Assembly: GCF_009834545.1 (NCBI RefSeq)
Contig: NZ_CP019427.1
Coordinates: forward strand, 2,362,001 to 2,426,000
Direction: 5' to 3'
Source of the DNA: Pseudomonas sp. S04
GTDB lineage: Bacteria > Pseudomonadota > Gammaproteobacteria > Pseudomonadales > Pseudomonadaceae
Length of the DNA: 64,000 bases
This document shows positions 34,768-44,533 of this stretch, piece after piece; position 1 is the first letter of the stretch; each line of letters begins with the position of its first letter. Made by a program: the position numbers and the translations under genes. The notes below the pieces were generated by a model. That model was not told the origin of the DNA. It did no database searches and saw nothing but the letters and a program-made list of their open reading frames with translations.

Positions 34768-35349
34768 ATGCAAGCGCTTCCTGAATTCAAACGAGTGGTC
34801 ACCGGTCACGATCCGCATGGCCAGGCCATCGTCGCCAGCAACGGACCCACGCCGAACGTGTTCGCGCTATCAGCGGTGCCAGGTACGGTGTTTTATGAGC
34901 TGTGGAACAGCAGCACCAGCCCGGTTTTGCTCGACAACGCCGCTGACCCCAGCAGCAAGCCTCTGCAACTGAGCCCCGGGGCCCAGGGCAGTGTCATCCG
35001 GGTGGTGGACATTCCACCGGACAGCGTGCAGGACCAGGTCAGCGCTGAAGATGCAGCGGCGGTGTTCGCCGAAATCGGCGAGTCCCAAGCAGGCACCGGC
35101 CAACGCGACTCCAAACACAAGTTGATGCACCGCACCGAAACGCTCGACTACGGCATCGTCACCGAAGGCGAAGTCTGGCTGGTCCTGGATGAAGAGGAGG
35201 TGCATCTCAAACGCGGCGACGTGGTAGTTCAACGCGGTACCAATCACGCCTGGAGCAATCGCACCGAAGCGATGGCGCGCATGGTCTTCATCCTCCTCGA
35301 CGGGCGCTATGGCGCTGAATTGAGCAACGACAAGGAAGCATCGGCATGA
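34768..35349 (+). CDS. Cupin-domain protein
   Basis: The 193-residue protein has a C-terminal cupin barrel, with motif 1 around HRTETLDYGIVTEGEVWLV and motif 2 in LKRGDVVVQRGTNHAWSN. His and Glu residues are in the positions of metal ligands. ACGAGG precedes the ATG at 34768. Its stop overlaps the next ATG (ATGA). Single cupins in aromatic clusters can be isomerases, dioxygenases or decarboxylase-like enzymes acting after ring cleavage. I cannot choose between them. Confidence 0.82.
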   Translation: MQALPEFKRVVTGHDPHGQAIVASNGPTPNVFALSAVPGTVFYELWNSSTSPVLLDNAADPSSKPLQLSPGAQGSVIRVVDIPPDSVQDQVSAEDAAAVFAEIGESQAGTGQRDSKHKLMHRTETLDYGIVTEGEVWLVLDEEEVHLKRGDVVVQRGTNHAWSNRTEAMARMVFILLDGRYGAELSNDKEASA

Positions 35350-36329
35350 AACTCGCCACCCTGAAAAACGGTAGTCGCGATGGTCGACTCGTGGTGGTCT
35401 CGCGGGATCTCGCTTGGGCCTTGGATGCCGGCTCCGTGGCGCCCACCTTGCAACAGGCGATCGAGAGCTGGAGTAGCAGCCAGCCTCGCTTGCAGGTGCT
35501 GTCGAATCAGTTGAATGCGGGCGAGGCGGCGGATGCCTTTGTTTTTGACCCAAGCCAGGCCATGGCTCCATTGCCCCGCGCTTATCAATGGTGCGATGGC
35601 TCGGCATTTCTCAGTCACGGCGCCTTGATGCAGAAAGCGTTCAACCTCGATCCAATCGACGGCGTCGAACATACGCCGCTGATGTACCAGGGGGCAGGCG
35701 ACGATTTCATTGGCGCACGCGACGATATCGCGTTGCCCAGCGAGAGCCTGGGCATCGACTTCGAAGGTGAGTTTGTCGTGTTGGTGGATGATGTACCCAT
35801 GGGCTGCGCAGCGGGGCAGGCGCTGCAACACATCAAGCTGATCCTGCAAATCAACGACGTCAGTTTGCGCGCCTTGGCCCCCCGTGAAATGAGTACAGGT
35901 TTTGGGTTCTTGCAGGCCAAGCCGTCCTCCAGCTTCGCGCCGCTGGCCATTACCCCGGACGAACTGGGCGATGCCTGGCATGACGGTCGAGTGCATTTGC
36001 CTTTGCAGGTGCACTGGAACGGCCAATGGTTTGGTCATCCCCATGGCGGGCAGATGAACTTCAGTTTCGGCCAGTTGATCGCTCACGCTGCGCTCACCCG
36101 CAGGCTGCGAGCGGGGACGTTGATTGGCTCCGGTACGGTCTCCAATGCTGGAAGAAGTGCGGGGTCGGCGTGCATTGCCGAGCGTCGCGCCATCGAGATG
36201 ATTGAGCATGGCGCCGCCCACACAGGTTACATGCGGTTTGGCGACCGCGTGCACATGGATGTCACAGGCAGCGATGGCCAGTCGCTGTTCGGTGCAATCG
36301 ATCAATGTGTTGTTCAGGCCCAAGGCTGA
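35346..36329 (+). CDS. Fumarylacetoacetate hydrolase (FAH) family protein
   Basis: The 327-residue protein has the FAH catalytic fold. It shows DDFIGARDDIALPSESLGIDFEGEFVV (acidic metal ligands near residues 125-160), NFSFGQLIAHAALTRRL and GTLIGSGTVSN, which is the GTxxGxG-type segment. FAH enzymes hydrolyse or decarboxylate 3-oxo or diketo acids using Mg2+ or Ca2+, as needed after meta-cleavage of a ring. It is coupled to the cupin gene through an ATGA overlap. Confidence 0.85.
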   Translation: MKLATLKNGSRDGRLVVVSRDLAWALDAGSVAPTLQQAIESWSSSQPRLQVLSNQLNAGEAADAFVFDPSQAMAPLPRAYQWCDGSAFLSHGALMQKAFNLDPIDGVEHTPLMYQGAGDDFIGARDDIALPSESLGIDFEGEFVVLVDDVPMGCAAGQALQHIKLILQINDVSLRALAPREMSTGFGFLQAKPSSSFAPLAITPDELGDAWHDGRVHLPLQVHWNGQWFGHPHGGQMNFSFGQLIAHAALTRRLRAGTLIGSGTVSNAGRSAGSACIAERRAIEMIEHGAAHTGYMRFGDRVHMDVTGSDGQSLFGAIDQCVVQAQG

Positions 36330-36339
36330 GGGGCGCCCT

Positions 36340-37338
36340 ATGCGTGTGTTGATTACCGGTGCCAATGGTTTTGTCGGGCGAGAGCTGGTGCGTTGCCTGC
36401 TGGCGCAGGGCAGCTTGCGCGGGCGGGCCATTGGCTCGTTGCTGGTGCTGGATAAAGACTTGCAGGCCTTGCCGGAGGACAAGCGTCTTCGGCGTCATTT
36501 CGGTAGCGTGACCGACCCGGCCTTGATGCGGCGGGTATTGGCCGACGGCGTTGATGTGGTGTTCCATTTGGTCAGTGTTCCAGGTGGCGCGGCGGAAGAG
36601 CATTACGAACTCGGCTATCAGGTCAACCTGTTGGCCAGCCTGGAATTGCTCAACCAACTGCGTAACGTAAATCAGCCACCGGTGCTGGTGTATGCCAGCA
36701 GCGTTGCGGTGTACGGCGGCGACCTCCCGGCGCGAATGAGCGAGACTGCCGAACTGCATCCCGAGTTGTCCTATGGCGCCCACAAAGCCATGGTGGAAAG
36801 TGCCATAAGCGATCTTGCCAGGCGCGGCGATGTCGATGGACGGGTGTTGCGCTTGCCGGGCATCGTCGCTCGGCCCCGCGAGCCCAATGGACTGCGTTCT
36901 GCATTCATGAGCGATCTGATGCGGGCCTTCGCTGAAGGTGAAGCCTATTGCTGCCCGGTATCTCCCGAGGCGACGGCATGGTGGATGTCAGCCCGTTGTT
37001 GCGTGAGCAACCTGATCCACGCTGCAGAACTGGACAGCGGCTTACTTGGGGCGCAACGGGTGTGGCAGTTGCCGGTATTGCATCTGTCGATCGCCCAGGT
37101 GGTCGACGCATTGGCCGATCGTTACGGCCAGGAGCGCCGCGCATTGATCAGCTATGCACCCGACGCCCGCCTGCAAGCATTGTTCGCCTGTATGCCGCCA
37201 TTAAAAACACCACTGGCACGCGCCGCCGGCTTCAACCATGACCGCAACGCCGCCACGCTGGTGCGCAACGCCCTGAATCCTTCGCCCCGTCGACCCTTGC
37301 CACTGACCGGAGACACCTTGCATGTCGCAGCCAACTAA
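36340..37338 (+). CDS. NAD-dependent epimerase/dehydratase-family (extended SDR) protein
   Basis: The 332-residue extended SDR begins MRVLITGANGFVGREL, the GxxGxxG NAD-binding motif. The catalytic Tyr-X3-Lys is in LSYGAHKAMVE and Ser in YASSVAVYGG. GAGGGG lies upstream of the ATG at 36340. Members close to this group include D-erythronate dehydrogenase (DenD) and various hydroxy-acid dehydrogenases. In this operon it could reduce or oxidise a side-chain carbonyl. The substrate is unknown. Confidence 0.83.
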   Translation: MRVLITGANGFVGRELVRCLLAQGSLRGRAIGSLLVLDKDLQALPEDKRLRRHFGSVTDPALMRRVLADGVDVVFHLVSVPGGAAEEHYELGYQVNLLASLELLNQLRNVNQPPVLVYASSVAVYGGDLPARMSETAELHPELSYGAHKAMVESAISDLARRGDVDGRVLRLPGIVARPREPNGLRSAFMSDLMRAFAEGEAYCCPVSPEATAWWMSARCCVSNLIHAAELDSGLLGAQRVWQLPVLHLSIAQVVDALADRYGQERRALISYAPDARLQALFACMPPLKTPLARAAGFNHDRNAATLVRNALNPSPRRPLPLTGDTLHVAAN

Positions 37339-38116
37339 ATCCAAACGTCGTCTCGTGGACCTCTCGGTCACCCTCGACAACAACCCCTACACCGATCCAC
37401 CACCGTTGCTGCCCAAGATCGATTACATGGATCACCAGCAAGGCTGGCCGGAAATGGCCGCGATGTTTCCGGGCCTGCAACTTGAGCAGATGCCGGGCAA
37501 CGAATCCTGGGCAGCCGAACGATTGCACATCACCACCCACAGCGGCACACACATGGATGCGCCCTGGCATTACGCTTCGACCACCGATGGCGGCCAGCCG
37601 GCTTTTGGTATTGATGAGCTGCCGCTCGATTGGTGTCTACAGCCGGGTGTGAAGCTGGATTTTCGACATCTGGCCGATGGTCATGTGGTGACTGCCGGCG
37701 AGATCGAAGCCGAGCTGGCGCGAATCGGCCATCAATTGCAGCCTCTGGAAATCGTACTGATCAACACCCGTGCCGGCGCCTTGTTCGGTCAACCGGGTTA
37801 TCTGGATGCCGGTGTCGGAATCGGTCGCGAAGCCACGATGTATTTGCTGGAGCGTGGCGTGCGGGTCGTCGGCACCGATGCCTGGAGTTGGGATGCACCG
37901 TTCAAGTACACCCGTGAGCGTTTTGCCGCCAACGGTGATGCCTCGATTATTTGGGAAGGGCACAAGGCCGGGCGCGATATCGGTTATGGGCAAATGGAAA
38001 AGCTCGCCAACCTGCAATCCCTGCCGGCCAGTGGATTCGTGGTGTCGTGTTTCCCCTACAAGATCAAGCATGCATCGGCGGGTTTTGTTCGCGCGGTGGC
38101 GATATTCGAAGAGTAG
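37322..38116 (+). CDS. Cyclase-family (kynurenine-formamidase-like) metal hydrolase
   Basis: The 264-residue protein has the family signature HSGTHMDAPWH (HxGTHxDxPxH) at about residues 73-83, which binds the catalytic metal. The N-terminal RRLVDLSVTLDNNPYTDPP is also typical. Enzymes of this family hydrolyse amides, lactones or esters. The gene starts inside the end of the SDR gene (17-bp overlap), so translation is coupled. It closes the continuous block that starts at 31043. Confidence 0.85.
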   Translation: MSQPTKSKRRLVDLSVTLDNNPYTDPPPLLPKIDYMDHQQGWPEMAAMFPGLQLEQMPGNESWAAERLHITTHSGTHMDAPWHYASTTDGGQPAFGIDELPLDWCLQPGVKLDFRHLADGHVVTAGEIEAELARIGHQLQPLEIVLINTRAGALFGQPGYLDAGVGIGREATMYLLERGVRVVGTDAWSWDAPFKYTRERFAANGDASIIWEGHKAGRDIGYGQMEKLANLQSLPASGFVVSCFPYKIKHASAGFVRAVAIFEE

Positions 38117-38172
38117 GGCGCCTGCGGGAAAAGCAGAAAAAGCCCTCGGTCAAACATAACAAGAGAAAAAAC

Positions 38173-39816
38173 ATGGCTCTTTTGCGTCTGCCTCAAACCT
38201 TACGCACGACCGTTCTGGTCCTGGGCAGCAGTCTGGCCGTGGCGGCCAGTGCTGATCCGGCGCAGCCCAATATCCTGTTGATCGTGGCTGATGACCTGGG
38301 TTACTCGGACCTGGGCAGCTATGGCGGTGAAATCAGCACGCCAACCCTGGATCAACTGGCCAGGGAGGGTTTGCAGTTCACTAACATGTACGCCGCGCCG
38401 ACCTGTTCGATCACGCGTTCGATGCTGATGTCCGGTACCGACAACCACCTGGCCGGACTCGGCACCATGGCTGAAGCCTTGCAACCGTTTCAACGCGGCA
38501 AGCCGGGTTACGAGGGGTATCTGAACCAGCGCTCGTATTCGATTGCCGAGCTGCTGAAACAAGGCGGCTACAGCACGCTGATGGTTGGTAAGTGGCACCT
38601 GGGGCTAGAGCCGGATCAAGGACCGGATCAGCGCGGATTCGGGCAATCGTTCACCCTACTGGAGGGCGGTGCCTCGCACTTCAAGCCGTCCAGTGTCGAC
38701 CCAAGCAAGCTTGAACAAGTGCACTACCGCGAAAATGGCAAGGCCGTGGCGCTGCCGGATAACTTCTACTCCACGGATTTCTACACCGACAAGTTGATCG
38801 GTTACCTGCAAAACAGCCAAAAAGACGGGAAACCGTTTTTCGCCTACGCGGCTTTCACTTCGCCGCACTGGCCGCTGCAAGCCACCAGGGAATATCTGGA
38901 CAAATACCGTGGGCGGTTTGATCGGGGGTACGACAGCGTGCGTCTGGCCCGCATTCAACGGATGAAAAGCCTCGGCCTCATGGCGAGCGATGCCCAGCCT
39001 GCGCAGCCGTTGCCGGCGAACCCCAAGCTGCCTGTGTGGGAGCAACTGAGTCCTGAACAACAACGAGTCGAAGCACGGAAAATGGAAATCTACGCCGCCA
39101 TGGTCGATAACCTCGACCATAACATTGGCCGCTTGATCGACTACCTGCGCCAGAGCGGGCAGTACGACAACACGCTGATTGTGTTTATGTCGGACAACGG
39201 CGCAGCAGGCGAAAACCACACTCAGTTCTCTGCGTTGGGCGCGCACACCGACAATAGCTTGGCCAACCTCGGAAAAAAAGGCTCACAGATTGACTATGGC
39301 CTGCGCTGGGCTGAAGTCAGCGCGGCACCGTTCCATCTGTTCAAAGGCACCACCGCAGAAGGTGGGATCAGCGTCCCGGCGATTGTCCAGTTGCCCAAGA
39401 CACTGCGTCGTCAGGGTGTGGAACGTGGCGTTGCGCGAGTGGATGACATAGCGCCGACGTTTCTGGAAATGGCCGGTATCGCATTGCCGAGCGATAGCGC
39501 TAAACACCCGATTACCGGCAAATCCATGCTGCCAATGCTCGCCGGCAAGGGCAGCGCGCACAGCAACCATAGCCTGGCCGCAGAGCTGTTTGGCAACGCT
39601 TATTACCGCGAGGGAAATCTCAAGCTGTTGGGTATGCGACCCCAGGCAGGCTTTGGCGATAACGCGCAGGCGCTGCAATGGCAATTGTTCGATGTGGCGC
39701 AGGATCGCGGCGAAACCACCGACCTGGCTGCCTCCCGGCCCGAGACGGTGCAACGGCTCAAGGCTGCATGGTTGCAGTATGCCGAGCAGGTCGGTGTGGT
39801 GTTTCCTGCACATTGA
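38173..39816 (+). CDS. Secreted arylsulfatase-like protein with altered active-site motif
   Basis: The 547-residue sulfatase-family protein has a signal peptide (TTVLVLGSSLAVAASA). It follows P. aeruginosa AtsA in outline: NILLIVADDLGYSDLGSYGGE metal-binding start, VGKWHLG, and FMSDNGAAGE. The modification motif is Cys78-Ser-Ile-Thr-Arg, where the formylglycine consensus C-X-P/A-X-R has Pro or Ala at the third place. The Ile could impair maturation or indicate a different enzyme of the alkaline-phosphatase superfamily. In this cluster it could desulfate phenolic sulfates. An A-rich leader precedes the start. Confidence 0.85.
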   Translation: MALLRLPQTLRTTVLVLGSSLAVAASADPAQPNILLIVADDLGYSDLGSYGGEISTPTLDQLAREGLQFTNMYAAPTCSITRSMLMSGTDNHLAGLGTMAEALQPFQRGKPGYEGYLNQRSYSIAELLKQGGYSTLMVGKWHLGLEPDQGPDQRGFGQSFTLLEGGASHFKPSSVDPSKLEQVHYRENGKAVALPDNFYSTDFYTDKLIGYLQNSQKDGKPFFAYAAFTSPHWPLQATREYLDKYRGRFDRGYDSVRLARIQRMKSLGLMASDAQPAQPLPANPKLPVWEQLSPEQQRVEARKMEIYAAMVDNLDHNIGRLIDYLRQSGQYDNTLIVFMSDNGAAGENHTQFSALGAHTDNSLANLGKKGSQIDYGLRWAEVSAAPFHLFKGTTAEGGISVPAIVQLPKTLRRQGVERGVARVDDIAPTFLEMAGIALPSDSAKHPITGKSMLPMLAGKGSAHSNHSLAAELFGNAYYREGNLKLLGMRPQAGFGDNAQALQWQLFDVAQDRGETTDLAASRPETVQRLKAAWLQYAEQVGVVFPAH

Positions 39817-39837
39817 CCTGAGCACCGGGCTCAGGTC
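39815..39837. terminator. Hairpin between convergent arylsulfatase and pobA
   Basis: GACCTGAGC-accgg-GCTCAGGTC is a perfect 9-bp stem that starts at the arylsulfatase stop and lies 13 bp from the pobA stop. It probably ends transcription from both sides. Confidence 0.6.
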
Positions 39838-39849
39838 ACGACTTGCCCA

Positions 39850-41169
<1,320 letters not shown>

Positions 41170-41188
41170 GTCGCCATTGGGGGGAAAC

Positions 41189-42055
41189 GTGAAATCTTCT
41201 GCCATGTCTGTTCCAGTGTTCAAACTCTATGGTGAGACCACGGTCTGGCCGACTCCCGATCTGCTGCATTGCGAGTCCATTCCAGAGCGCAGTCAGCTGC
41301 ACAGTTGGGAAATAAAACCGCACTGGCACAGCGATCTGGTCCAGCTGTTGTATGTGCAGGCGGGACAGGCGGTACTGGAAGTCGAAGACCTGAGCACGCA
41401 AGTTCAAGGCCCGGCGTTACAGGTGGTACCCGCATTGAGTGTGCACGCCTTCAGGTTTTCCGAGGATATCCAGGGCCATGTCATTACTCTGGCCGTGCCC
41501 TTGGTCGAGCAGCTCGGCGCTGCGCTGGACAGCACGGCGCTGAATACCCCGGGCTGTTATTTGCCAGGTCCTGAGTCTGCTTACCTGGACACGCTGTTCG
41601 CCGCGATCAGTCGGGAATATAGCCAGGACCAACCTGGCCGCGATCCTATGTTGCACTCGTTGATCACGTTGCTGGTTGTCTGGCTCAGTCGTCGCAGCCT
41701 GGCGCTTTCACCGCCCGACACCAAACTCCGTGAGCGTGGTCGAGAGCATCTGCAGGGGTTTACCCGAGCCTTGGAGTTACGCTTTCGCGAGCACCTGCCC
41801 ATCGAGCACTATGCGACGGCGCTGGGGATCAGCGCTGCTCACCTCAATGCCCTGTGTCGGCGCTTGTGTGGGCAATCGGCATTGGCGATGATCAACCAGC
41901 GACTGCTGCTCGAAGCCAAGCGCAATCTGGTGTATACGGCGATGACCGTCAATCAGGTGTCGGACAGCCTGGGCTTTTCCGAGCCTGCCTACTTCTCGCG
42001 CTTCTTCAAACGCGGAACCGGGCAGTCACCGAAACAATTTCGCATCCCGCGTTAG
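41189..42055 (+). CDS. pobR: AraC-family activator of pobA (PobR-like)
   Basis: The 288-residue protein has an N-terminal cupin-like effector domain (about residues 30-140) and a C-terminal AraC double helix-turn-helix (about 185-285, ending VNQVSDSLGFSEPAYFSRFFKRGTG). The AraC-type PobR of Pseudomonas activates pobA with 4-hydroxybenzoate, and the divergent pobA supports that name. A GTG at 41189 has a strong GGGGGG upstream. The ATG at 41204 is the alternative start. Confidence 0.87.
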   Translation: MKSSAMSVPVFKLYGETTVWPTPDLLHCESIPERSQLHSWEIKPHWHSDLVQLLYVQAGQAVLEVEDLSTQVQGPALQVVPALSVHAFRFSEDIQGHVITLAVPLVEQLGAALDSTALNTPGCYLPGPESAYLDTLFAAISREYSQDQPGRDPMLHSLITLLVVWLSRRSLALSPPDTKLRERGREHLQGFTRALELRFREHLPIEHYATALGISAAHLNALCRRLCGQSALAMINQRLLLEAKRNLVYTAMTVNQVSDSLGFSEPAYFSRFFKRGTGQSPKQFRIPR

Positions 42056-42087
42056 CGGATGCCAGACCTGCAAGGCAGCCAACTGCG

Positions 42088-43017
42088 GTGAATATCGATA
42101 CCCGGATAAAATTTCGTCATTTGCTGTGTTTTCTCGAAGTAGCGCGCCAGGGAAGCCTGGCCCGTGCCTCGGATAAATTGGCAATCAGCCAGCCAGCGCT
42201 TTCCAAAACCCTCAAGGAACTGGAAACCTTGCTGGCCACCCGCTTGTTCACACGCAGCAAGAGTGGCGCCGCGCTGACCGACGCTGGGGTGGCTTTTCTG
42301 CGCTATGCCGGACCGAGCGTGCAAGCCCTGCGCGAAGGGGTCAATAACCTGCGTTCTGGTGAACATGCGCCGATCACCGCAAGGCTCGGGGTGCTGTCCA
42401 CAGTGGAAAGCCTGCTGGTACCGGAAGTCATCTGCCGCTTGCACGCCCGCCATCCGGCCTTGGTCGTGAGCGTGGTGACCGGACCCAGCGCGTACCTGCT
42501 GTCGCAACTGCGCGTCGGTGAGTTGGATCTGGTGGTCGGGCGGATGACCGATAGCCCACAGATTCTTGGCCTGGCATTCGAGCACCTGTACAGCGAATCC
42601 ATGACCCTGGTGGTGCGTAGCGGCCATCCGCTGCTGAGCGATCCCCACGGTCACCAAAGTCTTGAAGACTATCCGCTGGTACTGCCATTGGCCGGGACGA
42701 CGATCCGCAAGTTCGCCGACAGCCTGTTTGTGCAGCACGACATCAGCCCGCCGCGCCGGCGTCTTGAAACCTTGTCGCTGACCCTGAGTCGGCGTTACGT
42801 GGAGTGCAGTGAGGCGGTCTGGGTCGCGCCGTTGGATGCCGTCAGGCAAGACCTGAGCCGCGGTGCATTGGTCGAATTGGATTTGGGCATTCGTGAACCG
42901 GGCGGCTCGGTTGGCATGTGCAGCAACCCCGCGCTGCACATGCCCCTGGCGACCCAATGGTGCGTGGAGGTACTGCGCGAAGTGGGGGAGGAGTATCGCG
43001 AGGGACGCTATCCATAA
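42088..43017 (+). CDS. pcaQ: LysR-family regulator PcaQ
   Basis: The 309-residue LysR protein has the helix-turn-helix at about residues 20-45 ([25 protein letters not shown]). It resembles PcaQ, the activator of protocatechuate genes that responds to beta-carboxy-cis,cis-muconate. It uses a GTG start at 42088 and lies directly upstream of pcaHG. Its stop codon overlaps a PcaQ-box-like operator at 43014-43029. The C-terminus includes a [13 protein letters not shown] segment typical of this regulator. Confidence 0.85.
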   Translation: MNIDTRIKFRHLLCFLEVARQGSLARASDKLAISQPALSKTLKELETLLATRLFTRSKSGAALTDAGVAFLRYAGPSVQALREGVNNLRSGEHAPITARLGVLSTVESLLVPEVICRLHARHPALVVSVVTGPSAYLLSQLRVGELDLVVGRMTDSPQILGLAFEHLYSESMTLVVRSGHPLLSDPHGHQSLEDYPLVLPLAGTTIRKFADSLFVQHDISPPRRRLETLSLTLSRRYVECSEAVWVAPLDAVRQDLSRGALVELDLGIREPGGSVGMCSNPALHMPLATQWCVEVLREVGEEYREGRYP

Positions 43018-43034
43018 CCATTTGGATATGGATA
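43009..43034. promoter_or_regulatory. PcaQ-box-like operator upstream of pcaHG
   Basis: TATCCATA and TATGGATA form an outer inverted repeat (43009-43034). Inside it, ATAACC-N4-GGATAT (43014-43029) is close to the PcaQ motif ATAACC-N4-GGTTAA known from rhizobia. It lies about 105 bp before the pcaH ATG and overlaps the pcaQ stop. Confidence 0.6.
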
Positions 43035-43133
43035 GCGGCTGTTTTTTCAGTTTTGGATCAGCTCTTGCCAGGAGAGACTGGGCGACAGGCTGTTGCCTAT
43101 CAGCCGTTACCCATAACAATCAAGGAGACTGAT

Positions 43134-43853
43134 ATGTCTGATGCGGACAATGCCCGCTTCGTCATTCGTGACCGCAATTGGCATCCCAAGGCCCTGACCC
43201 CGGATTACAAAACCTCGATCTTGCGTTCCCCCCGGCAGGCCCTGGTCAGCATTCCTCAGTCTCTCTCGGAAACCACCGGGCCGGACTTTTCCCACCTGAA
43301 AATGGGCCAGCACGATAACGATCTGCTGCTCAACTTCAACCACGGTGGGCTTCCCGTCGGCGAACGCATCATCGTCGCCGGACGGGTCTGTGACCAATAC
43401 GGCAAGCCGATCCCCCATACCCTGGTCGAGATGTGGCAAGCCAATGCCGGTGGTCGCTACCGGCACAAGAAAGACAGCTACCTGGCAGCCATCGATCCGA
43501 ATTTTGGTGGCGTTGGCCGGGCCTTGACCGACCGCGACGGCAACTACAGTTTCCGCACGGTCAAACCTGGCCCGTACCCATGGCGCAACGGCCCCAATGA
43601 CTGGCGGCCTGCGCATATTCACTTCTCGATCAGTGGCCCGTCCATTGCGACCCGCTTGATCACTCAGCTGTACTTTGAAGGCGACCCGCTGATCCCCATG
43701 TGCCCGATCGTCAAGTCGATCGCCAATCCGGATGCGGTGCAGAGCTTGATCGCCAAGCTCGACATGAGCATGGCCAATCCGATGGACTGCCTGGCTTATC
43801 GCTTTGATATCGTTTTGCGCGGTCAACGCCAGACCCATTTCGAAAACTGCTGA
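43134..43853 (+). CDS. pcaH: Protocatechuate 3,4-dioxygenase beta subunit
   Basis: The 239-residue subunit holds the non-haem Fe(III) site. Tyr109, Tyr148, His161 and His163 correspond to the known Tyr108, Tyr147, His160 and His162. It performs intradiol cleavage of protocatechuate to beta-carboxy-cis,cis-muconate. CAAGGAG precedes the ATG. It begins the pcaHG-K-B-C run. Confidence 0.96.
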   Translation: MSDADNARFVIRDRNWHPKALTPDYKTSILRSPRQALVSIPQSLSETTGPDFSHLKMGQHDNDLLLNFNHGGLPVGERIIVAGRVCDQYGKPIPHTLVEMWQANAGGRYRHKKDSYLAAIDPNFGGVGRALTDRDGNYSFRTVKPGPYPWRNGPNDWRPAHIHFSISGPSIATRLITQLYFEGDPLIPMCPIVKSIANPDAVQSLIAKLDMSMANPMDCLAYRFDIVLRGQRQTHFENC

Positions 43854-43865
43854 GGAGGCTCGCGC

Positions 43866-44468
43866 ATGCCCGTTCAACTTTTACCAGAAACCCCTTCGCA
43901 AACGGCTGGCCCTTACGTGCATATCGGCCTGGCGCTGGAGGCGGCTGGCAATCCACCCCGCGAGCAGGAAATCTGGAACGAGATGGCCAAACCCGGAGCC
44001 CCGGGCGAGCATATTCTGCTGCTGGGCAATGTCTATGACGGCAATGGCCACCTGATCCGTGACTCGTTCCTGGAGTTTTGGCAGGCCAACCACGAGGGTG
44101 TGTACGAGGTCGAATACAACCTTGAAAACCCCTTCAATAGTTTTGGCCGGACCGCCACCACGGATGTCGGCGAGTGGCGGTTGCATACCATCAAGCCGGG
44201 CGTCGTTCGCAACGCAGCCGGTGTGCCCATGGCGGCGCATATCAATCTGTCGTTGTTTGCCCGTGGCATCAACATTCACTTGCAGACCCGCCTGTACTTC
44301 GACGATGAGGCCGAGGCCAATTCCCGCGACCCGGTACTTAACCTGATCGAGCAGCCGCAACGTCGGGAAAGCTTGATCGCCAAGCGTTGCACCGTTGACG
44401 GCAAGCTGGCCTACCGCTTTGACATTCGTGTCCAAGGTGAGGCGGAAACAGTGTTCTTCGACTTCTAG
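43866..44468 (+). CDS. pcaG: Protocatechuate 3,4-dioxygenase alpha subunit
   Basis: The 200-residue subunit starts with the family motif PVQLLPETPSQTAGPYVHIGLA and contains FLEFWQANHEGVYEVE and NLSLFARGINIHLQTRLYF. It shares the beta-subunit fold but lacks the full iron ligand set, as expected for the alpha chain. It follows pcaH by 12 bp with GAGGAGG before the ATG. Confidence 0.95.
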   Translation: MPVQLLPETPSQTAGPYVHIGLALEAAGNPPREQEIWNEMAKPGAPGEHILLLGNVYDGNGHLIRDSFLEFWQANHEGVYEVEYNLENPFNSFGRTATTDVGEWRLHTIKPGVVRNAAGVPMAAHINLSLFARGINIHLQTRLYFDDEAEANSRDPVLNLIEQPQRRESLIAKRCTVDGKLAYRFDIRVQGEAETVFFDF

Positions 44469-44510
44469 GGTTGCAAGCCTGCGTGCGCTGTACCGGTTTT
44501 CCAAGCGTCT

Positions 44511-44527
44511 AATAAAAATAAAGGAAA
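44511..44527 (+). promoter_or_regulatory. A-rich Crc/Hfq-type motif in the pcaK leader
   Basis: AATAAAAATAAAGGAAA contains the AANAANAA pattern and overlaps the AAGGAAA ribosome-binding site of pcaK. Confidence 0.4.
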
Positions 44528-44533
44528 TTTTGC

